Shown: one piece after another, positions 60,538 through 64,000 of the stretch | How positions within the stretch are numbered: position 1 is the first letter of the stretch | How the letters are laid out: every line of letters begins with the position of its first letter | NCBI GenBank assembly: GCA_016213775.1 | Contig: JACQZR010000065.1 | Coordinates: 58,247 to 122,246 of the forward strand | Length of the DNA: 64,000 nucleotides | Direction of reading: 5' to 3' | From: Acidobacteriota bacterium | Lineage (GTDB): Bacteria > Acidobacteriota > Terriglobia > Bryobacterales > Bryobacteraceae | The notes under the pieces: model-generated | What the model saw: only the letters and a program-made list of their open reading frames with translations | Databases searched by the model: none | Told to the model about the DNA's origin: nothing | Translations under genes and position numbers: made by a program

Positions 60538-61544
60538 TGGAGCCACGCGCATGGGTGTTCCGATCCGCCTTGTTTGTCTTCACATAGGAAAAACCGGAAG
60601 CCCTTTTTGGAGGGAGCCGGTTTTTGAGAGTCCTGCTGGAGGTGCCTGGCAGTCCACTGCCGTCCGTTGATAAAGACAGGCTTGGTCCAGGCTTCGCTGT
60701 CGAGAGTTCTGGGCGCCACGATGGAAACGGAGAGCATTCCCTGGGCGGGGAAGCCCGTACGCGGATCCATGATGTGGCTGTAGAGTTTGCCTTCCGCGCG
60801 GAAGAACTTCTCCGAGGTTCCGGAAGTGGACAGTGACATGTCCTTCAACTCGATTTCAGCGACGCTTTTTTTGAGATTCCTGGGGTGACGGATGGAGACC
60901 TTCCAACCCTTTTCGTTGGGTGGCGCACCGAGGGCATAGATGCTGCTGCTGCCCGCGGAGATGAGAGCAGCCGGGATCTTCTCGGCTTTCAAAACGTCCA
61001 CCATCCGGTCGACCGCGTATCCTTTACCGATGCCCCCTGGATCGAGCTCCATTCCGGGGGTGAGAAACCGAATGGAACGGTTGGAAGCATCCAAATGCAC
61101 CTTATCAAAACCGATGCGCCCAAACACCCCGCGAACTTCCGCGCGATGGGGGAGCCTGCCGGAGCCTTTGTAGAAGCCCCAAATCTTCATCAACGGACCA
61201 ACGCTGATGTCGAAAGCGCCGTCGCTTTCGCGCGTGTATTGCGCGCAGGCTTCCAGAAGCCGGAACAACTCCTCGCTGACCTGGACGGGGGCGTTGGCAG
61301 CGCCCGCGTTGACACGACTTAACTCACTGTCTTTCTTATAGTTGGACAGCATTCGGTCCAGGCGGCGGACTTCTTCGAAGGCCTGATCGACGGCGGCCAT
61401 CAACTTCCCCCTGTCTTCGCCATACGCCACGATGGTGTAAACGGAACCCATGGCGTCCAACGACTGCTCCAACCGAAGCATTTCTCCGGCTGGGAGGAGG
61501 GCAGCGGTAGCCCCAATCAACAAAAGTAGCACAACCTGTTTCAC
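60534..61544 (-). CDS. apbE: FAD:protein FMN transferase (ApbE)
   Basis: The 336-residue protein has an N-terminal signal or lipoprotein-like segment (VVLLLLIGATAALLPAG). The ApbE fold shows MGSVYTIVAY, DPGGIGKGYAVDRMVDVL (FAD/Mg site), ALISAGSSSIYALG, and SHIMDPRTGFPAQ (a metal-binding Asp region). ApbE transfers FMN covalently to flavoproteins such as NqrC or RnfG outside the inner membrane. No Nqr or Rnf genes lie in the window. The GTG start at 61544 overlaps rbfA by four bases. The last 35 residues are a basic tail of unknown use. Confidence 0.88.
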   Translation of the reverse strand: MKQVVLLLLIGATAALLPAGEMLRLEQSLDAMGSVYTIVAYGEDRGKLMAAVDQAFEEVRRLDRMLSNYKKDSELSRVNAGAANAPVQVSEELFRLLEACAQYTRESDGAFDISVGPLMKIWGFYKGSGRLPHRAEVRGVFGRIGFDKVHLDASNRSIRFLTPGMELDPGGIGKGYAVDRMVDVLKAEKIPAALISAGSSSIYALGAPPNEKGWKVSIRHPRNLKKSVAEIELKDMSLSTSGTSEKFFRAEGKLYSHIMDPRTGFPAQGMLSVSIVAPRTLDSEAWTKPVFINGRQWTARHLQQDSQKPAPSKKGFRFFLCEDKQGGSEHPCAWLQ

Positions 61545-61936
61545 GCTTCTGAGTTTTTTTGCGTTTTTTCTATGCTTTGGGCGTCGCGGGGTCGCCCCTT
61601 GCGGACCTTTTTGAGCAAGTACTGCAGGCGCTGGTTGCGATCGACGCGCATGTCGGCCTCAAAACGGAGATCGGGGAGGCGGAAGACGTCGACGCGCAGG
61701 CCTAACTCCCGCTTTAAGAAAGGCTTGGCGTGATCGAGGGCGGCGATCACCGATTTGTGGCGAGACTGCTCGCCGGAAATAGCCAGGCGGACTATGGCTG
61801 AGCTGGAGTCCGGACTTAGCTGGACCTCTGTAACGGTGACGCCGTCCACGCGAGGGTCGGACATTTCGAGGGTGATGAGCTCGGAAATCTCCTCGCGGAG
61901 GGATTCGGTCAGCCTTTGATTGCGGCGTTCGTCCAT
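61541..61936 (-). CDS. rbfA: Ribosome-binding factor A (RbfA)
   Basis: RbfA helps mature the 30S ribosomal subunit and aids cold growth. The 131-residue protein has the KH-like fold: RLTESLREEISELITLEMSDPRVDGVTVTEVQLSPDSSSAIV and LRVDVFRLPDLRFEADMR, close to the usual KxxPxLxFxxD text. The C-terminal basic tail is typical. It is the first gene of the operon, so its promoter lies upstream of 61936 in the repeat-rich region. Confidence 0.92.
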   Translation of the reverse strand: MDERRNQRLTESLREEISELITLEMSDPRVDGVTVTEVQLSPDSSSAIVRLAISGEQSRHKSVIAALDHAKPFLKRELGLRVDVFRLPDLRFEADMRVDRNQRLQYLLKKVRKGRPRDAQSIEKTQKNSEA

Positions 61937-62984
61937 AACTGCTTCTGAATGCGAGTCTAGCAGGTGGGGCGGTTCCGGACAACGGGAAACGGGGTCAGGA
62001 TAATCTGTTGCGAAGTGTTCCGTTTTGTTCAGGCGCGGGGTCTGAAGAACCTTATGGCCACTGATGAACTCCGATGAACGCAGATAGGTGCTCTTGTCGC
62101 GAAGATGTTACGTTATGTTGCGTTGTGTTGTGGTGTGGTTCCGAAGTGTTCCGTTTTGTTCAGGCGCGGGGTCTGAAGAACCTTATGGCCACTGATGAAC
62201 TCCGATGAACACAGATAGGTGCTCTTGTCGCGAAGATGTTACGTTATGTTGCGTTGTGTTGTGGTGTGGCGGTTGGAATTGGCTTCGTTCCGGAACAGAC
62301 TGGGCTTCGGAAAAAAGTGTCCGATTCTGTCCGATTCACCGGTTTTGGGAAAGTGTTCAGAGGTGTTCCGTTTTGTTCAGGCGTGGGGCGTGGACCGAAT
62401 TGGCTTCGTTCCGGAAAGGCTGAGCTCGAGAAAAAGTGTCCGATTTTGTCCGATGGGGCTTGGCTGGAGAGTGTTCCGAAGTGTTCCGTTTTGTTCAGGC
62501 GCAGAGAACGGCTGGCCGGGAGCGTCGAGACCGATTATCGCGACGCTCGGTTGATGCTGCACTCGCGAAGTACAGCGGATATTCAAAGATGTCAAAGACC
62601 AGACGGGTGGTGGCCTTCCCAGGCGCGCCCTCTAACTCAATAGTAGCAGGCCAGGAAAAGAAGAACAGTCTAACGCATTGATTCCAATAGTAATACTGCA
62701 TGTGACCGCTTTTTGTTCGCCCCTCGTATTCGCGCTTGTGGACAACTTCGAAGGCCTCAGATCGATGTGCGAAGGCGCAGGGTAACCGTTCGCACCTCAG
62801 GCCCGCGTTGGATGCGCAAGGTGCGCGACTCGCCATCCTTCTTGAGGGACTTGAGGACCTGGTACAGCGAGAACTGTGTGTGGCCGGCTATGCTCCGTAA
62901 TCTTTGAGATCAGGAAAGACTCTGAGGGAGAACTGTATCGTCTGGTCGCCGCCTGGAAAGCGACCAGACTGGAGGAGGAAGCCT
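61937..62984. other. Repeat-rich non-coding region
   Basis: About 1 kb without a credible gene. It holds the tandem 131-base repeat (62011-62270) and two further copies of a 21-base core (62363-62383 and 62481-62501). A paired segment with ATTGGCTTCGTTCCGGAA and GTGTCCGATT also occurs twice (about 62277-62335 and 62398-62452). The rbfA promoter (minus) should be at its left end and the promoter for 62985 (plus) at its right end. Confidence 0.6.
62011..62270. repeat. Tandem 131-base direct repeat
   Basis: Bases 62011-62139 recur at 62142-62270 almost without change; one difference is in CGCAGATAGG versus ACAGATAGG. Each unit begins with a GTGTTCCGTTTTGTTCAGG core. It contains ACTGATGAACTCCGATGAAC, a phrase found as scattered copies in some environmental bacterial genomes. 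Function unknown. Confidence 0.85.
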
Positions 62985-63260
62985 ATGTCGAACAAATCTA
63001 AACGATCACCCTCGGCTGACGAGATTGCCGGGATGGCCACGCGCGGAGAAGATGTTTCGAGGTTCTTCACCAACCAGTTCACGGTGGTTCGGCCCGTGCG
63101 CCGCGTGGACGTGGACCTGACTCAAGGAATGTTGCGAGAACTTGACGAGCGCGCCGCGCGTCTCAATGTGAGCCGGCAGGCGGTGATTAAGACCTTGCTG
63201 CGGCATGCATTAGATCATGAACAGCCAAACCGGCCACGGGGTGGCCGACGGGTGAGCTAA
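62985..63260 (+). CDS. CopG-type ribbon-helix-helix antitoxin
   Basis: The 91-residue protein has a variable N-terminal region (SADEIAGMATRGEDVSRFFTN) and a C-terminal ribbon-helix-helix: RRVDVDLTQGMLRELDERAARLNVSRQAVIKTLLRHALDHE. This layout is typical of CopG-like antitoxins with an N-terminal toxin-binding segment. ATG 62985 is preferred since GGAGGAGG lies 6-13 bases before it; an in-frame ATG at 62904 adds no recognisable sequence. The usual partner is a small RNase encoded next to it, but no intact one was found on either side. Confidence 0.7.
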   Translation: MSNKSKRSPSADEIAGMATRGEDVSRFFTNQFTVVRPVRRVDVDLTQGMLRELDERAARLNVSRQAVIKTLLRHALDHEQPNRPRGGRRVS

Positions 63261-63544
63261 TCGCGGGCAGTCGCATTATGTAGTCTGCCGTGGAAGCCTG
63301 GGTTCCGTGGAAAGAACCGACGCGCCTCTCCGTGCGTTGTTCGGACCATGTTCCGGAGGCTTCGGATCTGACCTGATACGTGACCGGATGTGTTGCCTGA
63401 TAGCATCGGTCGAAAGGCACCACTCATCTCAGGGAGTCGAGGCCAATACTTCAAAACCGACCCACTACGCTCACGCCGTGAAGAGACGGAGTTCAGCTCA
63501 GCACGAGAAGAGCTTCAATGTCCCAGATTTGATACCATTGTGCC
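63261..63544. other. Intergenic region without recognised genes
   Basis: About 280 bases between the CopG-type gene and the decayed toxin. I see no convincing gene, hairpin or promoter; one frame running through here (from 63307) becomes protein-like only after about 63570, where it joins the toxin remnant. Confidence 0.4.
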
Positions 63545-63878
63545 GTGAGGGCGGTCGTCTTTCACCCGAAAGCGCGTTCCCTCGGGCGGTTCGCGACCGG
63601 CTGGGTAAGGCTCTGTATCTACTGCAAGCTGGAGTACAGCCAGGGATGGCACTTTCAAAGCCTATGCCTGCGGTTGCCCGGGGTGTTTCCGAACTGCGGC
63701 TGCGCGGCGGCGACGCGCAGTTTCGGACGTTCTATTACACGGCGAGTGTGCCCAGGGTATTCTCGTGATTCACGCCTTCGCAAAGAAAACCAGACAGACG
63801 CCGGCATCGGAGATGGAGTTGGGCTTGACGGCGATTGAAGGAGTTGATCGATGGGGAAAACTAGCCAAAGATATTTGA
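63545..63878 (+). pseudogene. Frameshifted HigB/Gp49-like toxin
   Basis: Three reading segments add up to a phage-derived Gp49/HigB-type toxin: MRAVVFHPKAR (from GTG 63545), then in another frame FPRAVRDRLGKALYLLQAG to LRGGDAQFRTFYYTASV, then in a third frame QGILVIHAFAKKTRQTPASEMELG to the stop at 63876-63878. One break lies near 63575 (with missing codons), the other near 63745 (one base missing). It is therefore probably inactive, unless the shifts are sequencing errors. Confidence 0.65.
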
Positions 63879-63943
63879 AATTTTGATTCCACCGGCATTC
63901 TGCCGATGGTCTGGTTGTCAAGACTGGACCGAAGGAGAAGCCG

Positions 63944-64000
63944 ATGGAATCGTTCACAAAGCTGTTTGGCAGCCTGCTGGTTTTTGTATACCACTGTTTC
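63944..64000 (+). CDS. Start of an unknown protein (runs off window)
   Basis: Nineteen codons are visible, opening MESFTKLFGSLLVFVYHCF. GAAGGAG lies about 5 bases before the ATG, a good ribosome binding site. The hydrophobic LLVFVYHCF stretch could be a membrane segment or buried core. Nothing more can be said from this fragment. Confidence 0.5.
   Translation, partial: MESFTKLFGSLLVFVYHCF

Noticed and set aside
62011..62501. CRISPR array
   Set aside because: The repeat core appears only four times at uneven spacing (131, 217 and 118 bases), two units are plain tandem copies, and there are no cas genes.
62560..62984. Toxin gene partner upstream of the CopG-type antitoxin
   Set aside because: Frames on both strands are short or lack RelE, BrnT or PIN patterns.

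Overview
The window looks like chromosomal DNA of an Acidobacteriota bacterium, most likely of the Solibacter/Bryobacter type. This rests on gene content, not a database match: three Oar-like TonB-dependent receptors with an N-terminal carboxypeptidase-regulatory domain, an ECF sigma factor coupled to a serine/threonine kinase with beta-propeller repeats, a PQQ-propeller protein paired with a c-type cytochrome, secreted NHL-repeat and Ig-like proteins, Tat-type leaders on small hydrolases, and many toxin-antitoxin (TA) loci. Most genes are GC-rich (about 60%). No rRNA, CRISPR array or recognisable transposase was seen. The one tRNA is tRNA-Ile with anticodon CAU.

Layout. 1-1.7 kb (minus): start of nadA, a small unknown protein, a secreted Gfo/Idh/MocA-type protein. 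2-15 kb (plus): three Oar-like receptors with a zinc alcohol dehydrogenase and an M28 peptidase, probably a nutrient uptake and processing locus. 15-17 kb (minus): a ParD-like antitoxin with no toxin, then a coupled pair of exported polysaccharide deacetylase and SGNH hydrolase. 17-20 kb: an overlapping histidine kinase/response regulator pair and tRNA-Ile(CAU). 20-24 kb: secreted beta-propeller proteins and a GH51-like arabinofuranosidase. 24.1-26.7 kb: a small AT-richer island between two 142-bp copies of the nuoF 3' end. It carries a 536-residue protein with a TIR/deoxyribosyltransferase-like domain and an antitoxin whose VapC toxin is cut off after ten codons. 26.6-30.6 kb (minus): nuoA-C-D-E-F without nuoB. 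30.7-35.3 kb: MntA/HepT TA, a metallo-beta-lactamase-fold protein, ybdD-cstA, and a ParE-type TA pair. 35.3-38.6 kb: an NHL-repeat protein split from its signal peptide by a one-base shift at a G6 tract. 38.7-41.7 kb: a patch of TA modules and gene fragments. 41.7-48.8 kb: ECF sigma factor plus kinase, divergent from a 1,209-residue dockerin-like protein. 48.9-52 kb: a chimeric junction of two partial duplicates, then the PQQ-propeller/cytochrome pair. 52-55 kb: an arylsulfotransferase-like protein with three C-terminal repeats. 55.2-61.9 kb (minus): rbfA-apbE-hemE-hemG-cupin-PIG-L deacetylase, mostly linked by 4-base overlaps. 61.9-64 kb: a repeat-rich non-coding stretch, a CopG-type antitoxin, a decayed HigB-type toxin and the start of an unknown gene.

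Two themes stand out. The first is recombination: partial copies of nuoF, ybdD, a 129-residue secreted protein and the PQQ-propeller gene occur beside TA modules, several of them broken. The second is the 24-26 kb cargo, the best candidate here for an undescribed defence-type system. Function calls come from reading motifs in the translations; no homology search was run.
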